Made by a program: the position numbers and the translations under genes
Notes under the pieces: model-generated
What the model was told of the DNA's origin: nothing
Database searches by the model: none
Seen by the model: only the letters and a program-made list of their open reading frames with translations
Shown: one piece after another, positions 26,947 to 33,925 of the stretch
Position numbering within the stretch: the first letter of the stretch is position 1
Layout of the letters: each line of letters starts with the position of its first letter
Assembly: GCF_001428805.1 (NCBI RefSeq)
Contig: NZ_LMIS01000001.1
Coordinates: 3,045,075 to 3,109,074 of the forward strand
Direction: 5' to 3'
Source: Aeromicrobium sp. Root236
GTDB taxonomy: Bacteria; Actinomycetota; Actinomycetes; Propionibacteriales; Nocardioidaceae
Length of the DNA stretch: 64,000 bases

Positions 26947-27681
26947 GTGAACGCACCCGCCACCTCACCTCAGCCGCTCGGTCGTCGCCTGTTGGCCGAG
27001 CTGCTCGGGACCGGCCTGCTGGTCGCCGTCGTGGTGGGCTCGGGGATCGCCGCAGCCGATCTCTCGCCGCACGACACGGGCCTGCAGCTGCTCGAGAACA
27101 GCACCGCGGCGGTCCTCGGCCTGGCCGTGCTGATCCTGATGCTCGGCCCGGTCTCCGGCGCGCACTTCAACCCGGTCGTCACGGTCGCCGACTGGTACCT
27201 GTCCCGGCGCGATCCCGAAGGTTTCTCGGCGCGCCACATCGCGCCATACGTCGCAGCTCAGGCGGTCGGTGCTGCCGGGGGAGCGGTGCTCGCCAACGCG
27301 ATGTTCGACGTCCGTACGTCCTTCTCCGGCCACGAACGCGCGAGCGGAGGGCACCTTCTCGGTGAGGTCGTGGCGACGGCAGGACTCGTCCTGCTGGTGT
27401 TCGCGCTCGTACGAACGGATCGTGTCGCGATCGTGGCTCCGGCCGTGGGTGCCTACATCGGTGCTGCCTATTGGTTCACGAGCTCGACATCGTTCGCCAA
27501 TCCCGCCGTCTCGCTGGGCCGGATGTTCTCGGACACGTTCGCCGGCATCGCACCGAGCTCGGTCCCGGCCTTCGTGCTCGCCCAGGTCGCCGGAGGCGCC
27601 GTCGGCGCCGCCCTCGTTCTTGCGTTGTATCCGTCGCAGGCGGTCACGCCGCACACCCACCAAGGAGAGTCTCGTGCCTGA
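26947..27681 (+). CDS. MIP/aquaporin family channel, probable arsenite channel (AqpS-like)
   Basis: This 244-residue protein has six predicted membrane helices and the two half-helix motifs of aquaporins: NPVVTVADW (first NPA box altered to NPV) and NPAVSLGRM (second NPA intact). It overlaps the following arsenate reductase gene by 8 bp. In Sinorhizobium meliloti the analogous AqpS-ArsC pair lets arsenite made inside the cell flow out, replacing a pump. The same job is inferred here. The GTG start at 26947 has GGGGAG directly upstream. A glycerol or water facilitator is the alternative. Confidence 0.85.
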   Translation: MNAPATSPQPLGRRLLAELLGTGLLVAVVVGSGIAAADLSPHDTGLQLLENSTAAVLGLAVLILMLGPVSGAHFNPVVTVADWYLSRRDPEGFSARHIAPYVAAQAVGAAGGAVLANAMFDVRTSFSGHERASGGHLLGEVVATAGLVLLVFALVRTDRVAIVAPAVGAYIGAAYWFTSSTSFANPAVSLGRMFSDTFAGIAPSSVPAFVLAQVAGGAVGAALVLALYPSQAVTPHTHQGESRA

Positions 27682-28072
27682 TCACCCCAGCGTCTTGTTC
27701 GTCTGCGTGCACAACGCGGGTCGCTCGCAGATGGCTGCGGGCTTCCTGCAGTCGCTCGGCGAGGGGCGCATCGAGGTCCGTTCCGCCGGCTCGATGCCCG
27801 GCGACGCGATCAACCCCGTCGCCGTCGAGGCCATGGCCGAGGTCGGCATCGACATCGCCGGCGAGCAGCCCAAGAAGCTCACCGATGACGCGGTGGTGGC
27901 GTCCGACGTCGTGATCACGATGGGTTGCGGCGACGAGTGCCCGTACTTCCCCGGAAAGCGCTACGAGGACTGGGTCCTCGACGATCCGGCCGGTCAGGGC
28001 ATCGAGGCGGTCCGGCCGATCCGTGACGAGATCAAGTCTCGCGTCGAGCAGCTCATCGCCTCGCTCGACTGA
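27674..28072 (+). CDS. arsC: Arsenate reductase, low-molecular-weight phosphatase fold
   Basis: This 132-residue enzyme reduces arsenate to arsenite. The N-terminal LFVCVHNAGRSQMA is the CX5R phosphate/arsenate loop with the nucleophilic Cys. Later GCGDECPYFPGKR contains Cys residues of the kind used for resolution, and WVLDDPAGQ contains the catalytic Asp-Pro. It belongs to the ArsC2/thioredoxin or mycothiol-linked type, not the glutaredoxin type. GTG 27674 is preceded by AAGGAGAG and overlaps the aquaporin, showing translational coupling. Mycothiol is a likely electron source since mshD is present in the window. Confidence 0.9.
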   Translation: MPDHPSVLFVCVHNAGRSQMAAGFLQSLGEGRIEVRSAGSMPGDAINPVAVEAMAEVGIDIAGEQPKKLTDDAVVASDVVITMGCGDECPYFPGKRYEDWVLDDPAGQGIEAVRPIRDEIKSRVEQLIASLD

Positions 28073-28090
28073 TCAGCGCGCGTCGCCTAG

Positions 28091-28108
28091 CATCGTCATA
28101 TGACGATG
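28091..28108. promoter_or_regulatory. 18-bp perfect palindrome at the CmtR-like gene start
   Basis: CATCGTCATATGACGATG is a perfect palindrome centred at the start codon (ATG 28100). A TAGCAT -10-like hexamer at 28088-28093 ends six bases before the ATG, and TCGACT at 28065-28070 is 17 bp further up, so the transcript may be leaderless. Autoregulatory binding by the encoded repressor would block transcription start. This is inferred. Confidence 0.65.
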
Positions 28109-28462
28109 ACAGTCGGCGATGCCGATGCCATGACGACCGACCTGGCGGCGGCCGCCTGCCTGTTCCACGGGTTCAGCGACGTCTCGCGGCTTCGGATCAT
28201 GCAGCACCTCCTGCTCGGCGAGCACCGGGTCGTGGAGCTCACGGAGCACCTCGGGCTCGCGCAGTCGACCGTGTCGAAGCACCTCGCCTGCCTCAAGGAC
28301 TGCGGTCTGGTCTCGTCACGGCCTGTGGGGCGGGCGTCGATGTTCAGCGTCACCCATCCCGAGACGACGCGGCGGCTGCTGGTGGCGGCCGAGCAGCTCC
28401 TCGATGCCACTGGCTACGCCGTGACGCTGTGCAGCAACCACGGGTTGGATGCTCATGGCTGA
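28100..28462 (+). CDS. ArsR/SmtB-family metal-responsive repressor (CmtR-like)
   Basis: This 120-residue winged-helix repressor has the recognition region LTEHLGLAQSTVSKHLACLKDCGLV. Cys64 and Cys68 in HLACLKDCGL plus Cys111 near the C-terminus reproduce the Cys57/Cys61/Cys102 Cd/Pb site described for Mycobacterium tuberculosis CmtR. Cadmium or lead sensing is therefore more likely than arsenite. It overlaps the CDF exporter gene by 14 bp, a matching target. An internal ATG at 28130 is possible, but the leaderless promoter supports 28100. Confidence 0.88.
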   Translation: MTMTVGDADAMTTDLAAAACLFHGFSDVSRLRIMQHLLLGEHRVVELTEHLGLAQSTVSKHLACLKDCGLVSSRPVGRASMFSVTHPETTRRLLVAAEQLLDATGYAVTLCSNHGLDAHG

Positions 28463-29108
28463 GAGGGCGTCCGTGGTGGATCGAGCGGCGCTCGGCCGTC
28501 GCGCTCAGCTGCTCGCGGCCGCGTCGGTCGGCTACAACGTGGTCGAAGGCGTCGTCGCGATCGCGGCCGGCATCGCCGCGGGCTCGGTTGCGCTCGTGGG
28601 GTTCGGCCTCGACTCGGCCGTCGAGGTCTCGAGCGGCCTCATCATCCTGTGGCAGTTCTCGCACCGCATGCCCGAGTCGCGCGAACGCCAGGCATTGCGG
28701 CTTCTGGCCTGGTCGTTCTTCGCCCTTGCCGCCTACGTCGGCTTCGAGTCCGTTCGAGCGTTGGTCACCGGTGCCGAAGCGGATCACTCGCGCGTGGGCA
28801 TCGGGCTGGCTATCGCGTCGCTGGTCATCATGCCGTTCATCTCGTACGCCCAGCGCCGGACGGGCCGCGCCCTGGGATCCAACGCCGTCTACGCCGACGG
28901 GACTCAGACGCTCCTGTGCACCTACCTGTCGGCTGTGTTGTTGGCCGGCCTCGTGCTCAACGCGACGCTCGGTTGGTCGTGGGCCGATCCGGTCGCCGGG
29001 CTCGTCATCGCGGCCGTGGCGATCCGCGAGGGGCTCGAGGCCTGGCGCGGCGAGGGCTGCTGCGCCCCGGCTGCGTCACAGGGCTGCGCGGAGGGCTGCT
29101 GCGACTAA
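28449..29108 (+). CDS. Cation diffusion facilitator-like metal exporter with Cys-rich tail
   Basis: This 219-residue membrane protein has about six hydrophobic segments. GFGLDSAVEVSSGLI and YADGTQTLLCTYLS resemble the paired metal-site helices of the CDF (cation efflux) family, with Asp but without the second-site His of zinc CDFs. The usual cytoplasmic C-terminal domain is missing. Instead the protein ends in GCCAPAASQGCAEGCCD, a soft-metal-binding tail. Coupling to the CmtR-like gene suggests cadmium, lead or zinc export. Starts at 28455 or 28467 are possible alternatives. No clear ribosome site is seen, consistent with coupling to the upstream stop. Confidence 0.82.
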   Translation: MLMAERASVVDRAALGRRAQLLAAASVGYNVVEGVVAIAAGIAAGSVALVGFGLDSAVEVSSGLIILWQFSHRMPESRERQALRLLAWSFFALAAYVGFESVRALVTGAEADHSRVGIGLAIASLVIMPFISYAQRRTGRALGSNAVYADGTQTLLCTYLSAVLLAGLVLNATLGWSWADPVAGLVIAAVAIREGLEAWRGEGCCAPAASQGCAEGCCD

Positions 29109-29142
29109 CCCAAGGCAGGCCGGTGGGCCGCCGGACGTGGGG

Positions 29143-30396
29143 TCAGGCGGCTCGGCGGTAGCTGGTTTGTCGTCGGCGGCGCAGGGACCGGCCGGCGTGG
29201 GTGGCGAATTCGAATCCGTCGACGGCGTTGCCGGTGATCTGGAGTCGGCCGCGGTGGATGAGGTGGTGACATCTGACGCACAACCCAACAAGGAGGTCGA
29301 GGTCGGTGGGTCCGCCGTGGGACCACCAGATGGTGTGGTGGATCTCGAGGTGGGTGTGGTGGCAGCCGGGGGTGGCGCAGACACCCTTCTGGCGGGCCAG
29401 CACGGCGCGGCGCTGGATCAGGGTGGGTTCGTACTTGACCCGGCCGGCGTTGAGGATCTGCGCCTGCTGGCCGTCACGGTGTTGAGTGAGGAATGCGGTG
29501 GTGTCGCCGATGCACGCCAGGTACATCAGCAGGTGCGGTCCGATCGCTCCGTGTCCGGCGAGCTTGGCCGGCTTGGTCTCGGGCGACGGCCCCGGTGCTG
29601 TGAATGGGTGGTCGGTGGCGTTCTGGACGTGGTCCGCGGCTGCGGCGACGGTGTTGGCGTCGACGAACACCGACAGGTGGGGCCGGACGCCTTTGTCCGA
29701 GGGCAAACCGCTGGCGAGGATGCTGTCGAGCAGGTCGTCCAGACCCTGGACCCGGCGTTGGGATCCGGTGCGGTCGTCGTCCTTGTCCCTCGGTGCTGAC
29801 ACCGAATCCATAACGGCCTTGAGCTTGGCGCCGGTGACGGTGTTGAGGAAGCCCGTCACGTGCCAACCGTCAGGGACGGCGTCGACGGTGATGTCCTCGC
29901 GATCCATGCCGCGTTCCCACGCGTCGTCCAGGTCCTCAGGGTGCACCGTGTCTTTCAGGTGCTTGATGGTCTCGAACAGGTCCGAAGGTGCGTGCTCCAA
30001 CGCCACCGCCAGCAGAACGTCCTCGTGCTGGCGCATCGGCTCGAGCCCTACATGCTTGAGTCCGTAGACGAAGGCGCGGACATGCTGCGTGCTGATCCGC
30101 CCATCGAATGCCGCATCAGCAACCAGGGGCAGCTCACGCGCCACGATCGCTCCGCGGACCAGGGCGTTGGCCTCGCCGGAGTTCATCCGCAGCTGGTTGC
30201 GCACCCACGTGTTGAGCGTCGACGCGCCGTCCAGCTCATAGTCCTTGGACGCCTCCAGCTCCACCAACAACGCAGCCTGCGCCGCGTCCACGGCGTGCCG
30301 CAGCTCTTGCAAGACACGGAGCTGTTCGCGCACATCACCCACGCTCAGCGTCTGCGCGGCGGTGCGCATCGCGTCGATCGTGGGCTGAGGATTCAC
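29143..30396 (-). CDS. HNH endonuclease-domain protein with DUF222 (13E12 family), SOS-controlled
   Basis: This 417-residue protein has an N-terminal DUF222 helical domain (about residues 20-300) and a C-terminal HNH nuclease. In the nuclease, GVCATPGCHHTHLEIHHT provides two Cys and the His pair, and LCVRCHHLIHRG the second zinc-knuckle Cys pair and final His. Mycobacterial 13E12 repeat proteins are homologues and some are known to be LexA-regulated. The frame stays open far upstream, but GTG 30396 lies six bases after a TACTAT -10 box, so a leaderless transcript starting there is preferred. The gene is out of place among metal genes, which fits a repeat family that moves or is copied around genomes. 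Its cellular role is unknown. Confidence 0.88.
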   Translation of the reverse strand: MNPQPTIDAMRTAAQTLSVGDVREQLRVLQELRHAVDAAQAALLVELEASKDYELDGASTLNTWVRNQLRMNSGEANALVRGAIVARELPLVADAAFDGRISTQHVRAFVYGLKHVGLEPMRQHEDVLLAVALEHAPSDLFETIKHLKDTVHPEDLDDAWERGMDREDITVDAVPDGWHVTGFLNTVTGAKLKAVMDSVSAPRDKDDDRTGSQRRVQGLDDLLDSILASGLPSDKGVRPHLSVFVDANTVAAAADHVQNATDHPFTAPGPSPETKPAKLAGHGAIGPHLLMYLACIGDTTAFLTQHRDGQQAQILNAGRVKYEPTLIQRRAVLARQKGVCATPGCHHTHLEIHHTIWWSHGGPTDLDLLVGLCVRCHHLIHRGRLQITGNAVDGFEFATHAGRSLRRRRQTSYRRAA

Positions 30397-30402
30397 CCCC
30401 CC

Positions 30403-30431
30403 ATAGTACTCGAACACATGTTCGATAACAA
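30403..30431 (-). promoter_or_regulatory. LexA-controlled promoter (SOS box) of the HNH gene
   Basis: On the minus strand TTGTTA (30431-30426) and TACTAT (30408-30403) form a -35/-10 pair with a 17-bp spacer. The spacer is occupied by TCGAACATGTGTTCGA (30425-30410), a perfect match to the actinobacterial SOS box TCGAAC-N4-GTTCGA. LexA bound here must block the promoter. DNA damage induction is inferred from established LexA biology. Confidence 0.85.
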
Positions 30432-30509
30432 GAGGTAATTCCCTGGTATCGCAGCCAAAACTCAGTGTCCGAGCCTCGTGAAAGGATGGACGCCGGATGC
30501 GTCGAGATT

Positions 30510-30857
30510 TCAGACCTGCAGTGTCTCCGCGAGCATCGGGAGCGCGCCGGGGACGAGTGCGTAGTAGGACCAGGTGCCCCGCTTCGTACGGGTCAGCAGC
30601 CCGGCGTCGACCAGGATCTTGAGGTGGTGCGACACGGTCGGCTGCGACAGGTCGAGGGGCTCGTTGAGGTCGCAGACGCACGCCTCGCCACCTTCGTGTG
30701 CGGCAACCAGCGACAGCAGGCGCAGGCGGGTCGGGTCGCCGATCGCCTTGAAGCGTGCCGCGAGCTCGCTCGCCTCCTCCGCGCTCAGTGCTCCACCGGT
30801 GATGGGGGAGCAGCACGCGGTGGTGGCGGACTCGAGGACGGTCAGCGACGTGGTCAT
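30510..30857 (-). CDS. arsR: ArsR-family arsenic-responsive repressor
   Basis: This 115-residue winged-helix repressor has the ArsR signature EACVCDLNEPLDLSQPTVSHHLKILVDAGLL. Cys15-Cys16 near the N-terminus (TTACCSP) match the positions reported for Corynebacterium glutamicum ArsR, which uses Cys15, Cys16 and Cys55 to bind As(III). Cys60 and Cys62 are the nearest downstream candidates for the third ligand. It is divergent from the ArsO-like gene, with a 34-bp palindrome and a second palindrome between them. ATG 30857 leaves the palindrome just upstream; the longer frame would read through the operator. Confidence 0.9.
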   Translation of the reverse strand: MTTSLTVLESATTACCSPITGGALSAEEASELAARFKAIGDPTRLRLLSLVAAHEGGEACVCDLNEPLDLSQPTVSHHLKILVDAGLLTRTKRGTWSYYALVPGALPMLAETLQV

Positions 30858-30867
30858 GCAGCCAGCA

Positions 30868-30901
30868 TACCCCTTCATTGACATCTGTCGATGAAGGGGT
30901 A
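30868..30901. promoter_or_regulatory. 34-bp inverted repeat, probable ArsR operator
   Basis: The left arm TACCCCTTCATTGACA (30868-30883) and the right arm TGTCGATGAAGGGGTA (30886-30901) are complementary except for one pair, with TC at the centre. It starts 10 bp upstream of the arsR start and 42 bp before the ArsO-like gene. A two-way operator for the divergent pair is inferred. Confidence 0.8.
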
Positions 30902-30908
30902 CAGTCGC

Positions 30909-30932
30909 ATTCATCGAAACTTTTGGATGAAT
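30909..30932. promoter_or_regulatory. Second palindrome before the ArsO-like gene
   Basis: Arms ATTCATC (30909-30915) and GATGAAT (30926-30932) enclose GAAACTTTTG, and 10 of 12 base pairs match over the 24-bp unit. It repeats the TTCAT/ATGAA core of the larger palindrome and lies next to the AGGAG ribosome site. It is probably a second ArsR site. Confidence 0.6.
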
Positions 30933-30943
30933 CAGGAGCACTC

Positions 30944-32281
30944 ATGTCGGACCTGCAGAACCCCCAGCTTCCCGTCGTCGTCATCGGAGCGGGCCCCTCC
31001 GGCCTGGCCGCCGCTGCCCAGCTGCGAAGCTGGGGATTGCCGTTCGTGGTGCTCGAGGCGGGCGAGGTCGCCGGGGCAGCCGTGAGGGAGTGGTCGCACG
31101 TACGCCTCTTCTCGCCGTGGTCCGAGCTCATCGACCCGACTGCCGCTGAGCTGCTCGACGAGAACGGCTGGACGAGGCCCGACCTGTCGGCCTACCCGAC
31201 CGGCGGTACGTGGGCCGACGACTACCTGCAGCCGCTCGCCGACTCGCTCGGTGACACCGTCCGCTACGGCGCGAAGGTCGTCGGGGTCGCCAAGCGCGGC
31301 CGGGACCGCCTCGTCGACTCCGGCCGAGAGGACGAGGCGTTCACGGTGCACGTCGAGACGGCTGCCGGCGACGAACGGATCACCGCCCGGGCCGTGATCG
31401 ACGCCTCCGGCACCTGGACCGGACCCAACCCGCTCGGCGGTGACGGGCTGCCGGCTCTCGGAGAACGCGCTGCCGCCGACCGCATCACGTACCGGATCCC
31501 GGACCTGGCGGACCCGGCAACCAAGCAGCGTTACGCCGGCAAGCACGTGGTCGTGGCCGGCACCGGCGCCTCGGCCAAGGGTGCGCTCATCGGCCTCGTG
31601 GCACTCGCCGAGCAGGACCCGTCGACGCGGGTCTCCTGGCTGGTTCGCCGCGCGAGCGTCGGGGCCGCGTTCGAGGGCAGCGCCGACGACAAGCTCGCCG
31701 AGCGCGGCGCCCTGGGGCGGCGGGCCGCCGAGGCCGTGTCGTCCGGTCCCGTTCGTACGCTCAACAGCTTCCGCACGGCCTCGGTCGTACGCGAGGACGA
31801 CGGCACGCTGACGTTGACCTCGATGGACGGGCAGGTGCTCGAAGGCGTCGACGAGGTCATCGCGTTGACCGGGTTCCGCCCCGACCTCTCGATGCTGTCC
31901 GAGATCCGGCTCGACCTCGATCCCGTGCTGCAGGCGCCCCGGCAACTCGCGCCCCTGATCGACCCCAACGTGCACTCCTGCGGCACGGTCTACCCACACG
32001 GCGCCAAGGAGCTCGCGCAGCCCGAGGTCGGCTTCTACCTCGCCGGCATGAAGTCGTACGGACGGGCGACGTCGTTCCTCACGCTCACCGGCTTCGAGCA
32101 GACGCGGTCGATCGTCGCCGAGATCGCCGGCGACCACGAGTCCGCGGCGCGCGTCGAGCTGACACTGCCCGAGACGGGTGTGTGCGGCGGTGCCGGCGGC
32201 TTCGACGCCGCACCCTCTGGTGGCGGCTGCTGCGGCACGACGGCCGCACCCGAGGTCATCACCCTCGGCGCCACGCGGTGA
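30944..32281 (+). CDS. Flavin-containing monooxygenase-like protein (ArsO-like) with Cys tail
   Basis: This 445-residue protein has an N-terminal FAD Rossmann motif (VVVIGAGPSGLAAAAQL, about residues 11-27) and a second nucleotide-binding motif (HVVVAGTGASAKGALIGL, about residues 202-219) for NADPH. It also contains IALTGFRPDLSML. Such flavoproteins (ArsO) occur in ars operons; their exact reaction is unsettled. The C-terminus GVCGGAGGF...GGGCCGTTA is Cys-rich and may hold metalloid. ATG 30944 has AGGAG five bases upstream. It is divergent from arsR across the palindromes. Its stop lies 4 bp before the duplicated tRNA-Lys end. Confidence 0.85.
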   Translation: MSDLQNPQLPVVVIGAGPSGLAAAAQLRSWGLPFVVLEAGEVAGAAVREWSHVRLFSPWSELIDPTAAELLDENGWTRPDLSAYPTGGTWADDYLQPLADSLGDTVRYGAKVVGVAKRGRDRLVDSGREDEAFTVHVETAAGDERITARAVIDASGTWTGPNPLGGDGLPALGERAAADRITYRIPDLADPATKQRYAGKHVVVAGTGASAKGALIGLVALAEQDPSTRVSWLVRRASVGAAFEGSADDKLAERGALGRRAAEAVSSGPVRTLNSFRTASVVREDDGTLTLTSMDGQVLEGVDEVIALTGFRPDLSMLSEIRLDLDPVLQAPRQLAPLIDPNVHSCGTVYPHGAKELAQPEVGFYLAGMKSYGRATSFLTLTGFEQTRSIVAEIAGDHESAARVELTLPETGVCGGAGGFDAAPSGGGCCGTTAAPEVITLGATR

Positions 32282-32284
32282 CAC

Positions 32285-32311
32285 CCTGAGTGGGCCCCGT
32301 GGGACTCGAAC
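32285..32311. repeat. Left attachment-site repeat (tRNA-Lys 3' end copy)
   Basis: All 27 bases are identical to 33926-33952. The copy includes GGGCCCCGTGGGACTCGAA, the reverse complement of the T-arm and acceptor end of the tRNA, then diverges. It begins 4 bp after the stop of the ArsO-like gene. Confidence 0.8.
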
Positions 32312-32407
32312 TCTCTCCGAGAGATTCCCTGACCATCATGTATGTGGTGACGCGGTGCAATTGCAGCCATTTCGACCGCGCGCAGGGCTACCAGGCTACT
32401 GTTGGAG

Positions 32408-32438
32408 CCCGCTGAGTTGTGCCCATTCTGTGCCCACT
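32408..32438. repeat. Left copy of a 31-bp direct repeat inside the element
   Basis: The core GTGCCCATTCTGTGCCCAC (32419-32437) recurs exactly at 33842-33860. Over 31 bp, 28 bases agree. The core itself contains GTGCCCA twice. Both copies lie about 70-100 bp inside the attachment repeats. They could be recombinase arm sites or leftovers of an integrase gene end. Confidence 0.65.
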
Positions 32439-33036
32439 ACGTCGTGTCACCTTCATCGACTCCTGGCAGCGGCTCGTCCATAGGTGGGACAGCTCGTCCG
32501 AGGGTGTCGAAGCCGGACTCCTTCAGTACGTCCCGGTCATCGTCTGCCACCGTTGAGAAGTGGTACAGCAATCGCATCCTCAGCTGCGCACGAGCGTGCG
32601 GAGTCATTCGCGCGACCCGCTTGTCCTGCAGCCACGCGAGCCGTTCGATGCTTTTCTCCCCGATGCTCACGCGCTCGAGAAGCTCGAGGACCCACAGCTT
32701 GTTCGCCTTCTCGACCAGGACGTGGTTCGGCTCGAGCAGATGGACATATTTCGAGTACTTCTCGCCCGACTCCGGGTCGTTGTTGTTGAGCGCCAGCATC
32801 AGATCATGCTCTGGAGGGAGGCGTCGGACTTCCCCCACTCGGCCCAGAAGTACGGTGTGCTTCTGCTCGACCGTGCAGCACTGGTCCAACACGATCGCGG
32901 ACCTCTCGGGATAGACGTTCGCCCGCATCTCCTCGATCGTGAGTTCGAGTGTGCCTCGCCGAGGGAACGGTATCCAGGCAAGCAAATCTCCCTGGCGAAG
33001 TAGATCCGTCGGATCAGGGAGGTCCTGCTCCCACAC
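32437..33036 (-). CDS. Uncharacterised protein, third gene of the tRNA-Lys element
   Basis: This roughly 199-residue soluble protein is not recognised. It opens with a beta-rich part (LLAWIPFPRRGTLE, then SAIVLDQCCTVEQKHTVLLGRV). The LDQCC stretch recalls the SQxCD motif in small uncharacterised phage- or island-encoded proteins; that likeness is weak. The rest is charged and helical. GTG 33036 is chosen because it follows the stop of the previous gene within a few bases; TTG 33087, overlapping by 50 bp, would add 17 residues. It is the last gene of a three-gene operon. Confidence 0.6.
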   Translation of the reverse strand: MWEQDLPDPTDLLRQGDLLAWIPFPRRGTLELTIEEMRANVYPERSAIVLDQCCTVEQKHTVLLGRVGEVRRLPPEHDLMLALNNNDPESGEKYSKYVHLLEPNHVLVEKANKLWVLELLERVSIGEKSIERLAWLQDKRVARMTPHARAQLRMRLLYHFSTVADDDRDVLKESGFDTLGRAVPPMDEPLPGVDEGDTT

Positions 33037-33037
33037 C

Positions 33038-33337
33038 TCAGTCGTCGTCGACGTAGAAAGCGGAGTAGTCGAGGTCGTCCGAGCCAATGCTCATGGCGAC
33101 GTTCAACATCTCGATGTCGGCAGCCGTGAGTACGTCGAAGTCCGCTGCAGTCAACTCGTGGACGTCCTCGATGAACGTCTGTCCTCCCGCGACCATCAGG
33201 CGTGGCAAGACTGGCAGGCGGAATTCCACGATCTGATTGCCGATCGGCTGCACAGGCATCGTCACCATGGCGGCGCCCGTGGCTGCCGCGACAGCCGCAC
33301 CAGCGACGTAGGTCGGCAGCGAATTCAAGCTATCCAT
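33038..33337 (-). CDS. Uncharacterised 99-residue protein, second gene of the tRNA-Lys element
   Basis: An N-terminal small-residue-rich stretch (YVAGAAVAAATGAAMVTMPV) could be a weak membrane segment or an Ala-rich helix. A proline-rich strand region and a very acidic C-terminus (LTAADFDVLTAADIEMLNV, SDDLDYSAFYVDDD) follow. The repeated LTAAD suggests an internal duplication. It overlaps the upstream gene by 8 bp and is followed at once by the third gene, so all three are likely made together. I do not recognise a family. Confidence 0.6.
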   Translation of the reverse strand: MDSLNSLPTYVAGAAVAAATGAAMVTMPVQPIGNQIVEFRLPVLPRLMVAGGQTFIEDVHELTAADFDVLTAADIEMLNVAMSIGSDDLDYSAFYVDDD

Positions 33338-33686
33338 GCGTCACACCCTGGCGATGTGCTGCGTCGAACTGCGCGACCATGTTCGCCATCAAGTCGCGCA
33401 ATTCTGCGGCCCGCTCTCTGGTCAGCACGAGCCGAGCCAGTCCCTTGACCGGAAGCTTGCCGTGGAGCTTGTTGACCTGGCGTTGGATGTCGGCCGGGTT
33501 GTCGCCCACGATGAGGGGTGGCGCAACGTGTCCGATGACGATGTAGATGCAGTCGGGAAGACCGACATTCGACGAGGGCGCACCGAGCTGGCCTACGAAC
33601 GCATTCGCAGGCAGCAGATCAAGTTCGTCAGCGTGGCTCCAGTCGGCCAAGAACTGCTGGAACACGCCCTCAGGCTGTGGGGACAT
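33330..33686 (-). CDS. Uncharacterised small protein (weak DUF3467 resemblance), first gene of the tRNA-Lys element
   Basis: This protein is 118 residues from ATG 33686, with a possible extension to 33776. A beta-rich middle (CIYIVIGHVAPPLIV) is followed by ARLVLTRERAAELRDLMANMVAQFD. The last part resembles the end of DUF3467 proteins, where a hydrophobic strand leads into a helix of the SPQHAKALLxxLxxN kind. The likeness is by eye and weak. The gene has no strong ribosome site. It begins the three-gene operon nearest to the tRNA, where element promoters often lie. Confidence 0.6.
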   Translation of the reverse strand: MSPQPEGVFQQFLADWSHADELDLLPANAFVGQLGAPSSNVGLPDCIYIVIGHVAPPLIVGDNPADIQRQVNKLHGKLPVKGLARLVLTRERAAELRDLMANMVAQFDAAHRQGVTHG

Positions 33687-33830
33687 GCGTTCAGTGTGCC
33701 ACCCTACGCGCCAGATTGGCGAGAAATGTGATTCAGACGAGCATGGTGCGGCCCGCGCTCTTCGGGTAGAAGGCACCGCTGGGCCGGCGGCGTCAAAACG
33801 TCAGGCAGACGGCGCAGCACCCGCCTGAAT

Positions 33831-33861
33831 CCCGGCGAGTCGTGCCCATTCTGTGCCCACT
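33831..33861. repeat. Right copy of the 31-bp direct repeat
   Basis: This is the partner of 32408-32438, with the exact 19-bp core at 33842-33860. It lies 65 bp from the tRNA-side attachment repeat. The 245 bp between the first element gene and the tRNA hold no supported gene. Confidence 0.65.
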
Positions 33862-33925
33862 GGACCACCCGGCTCGTGACCTAGCCGGTATCACTGCCCG
33901 CCGTCCAGTGCCGATCGACGATCGT

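Noticed and set aside
30397-31131. Upstream extension of the HNH protein frame to 31131
   Set aside because: The extension would run through arsR and the arsenic operator. The LexA-box promoter and leaderless GTG at 30396 give a better start.
32419-33860. Repeats with GTGCCCA units as a possible CRISPR array
   Set aside because: Only two copies exist, 1.4 kb apart, with genes between them and no regular spacers. No CRISPR array was seen in the window.
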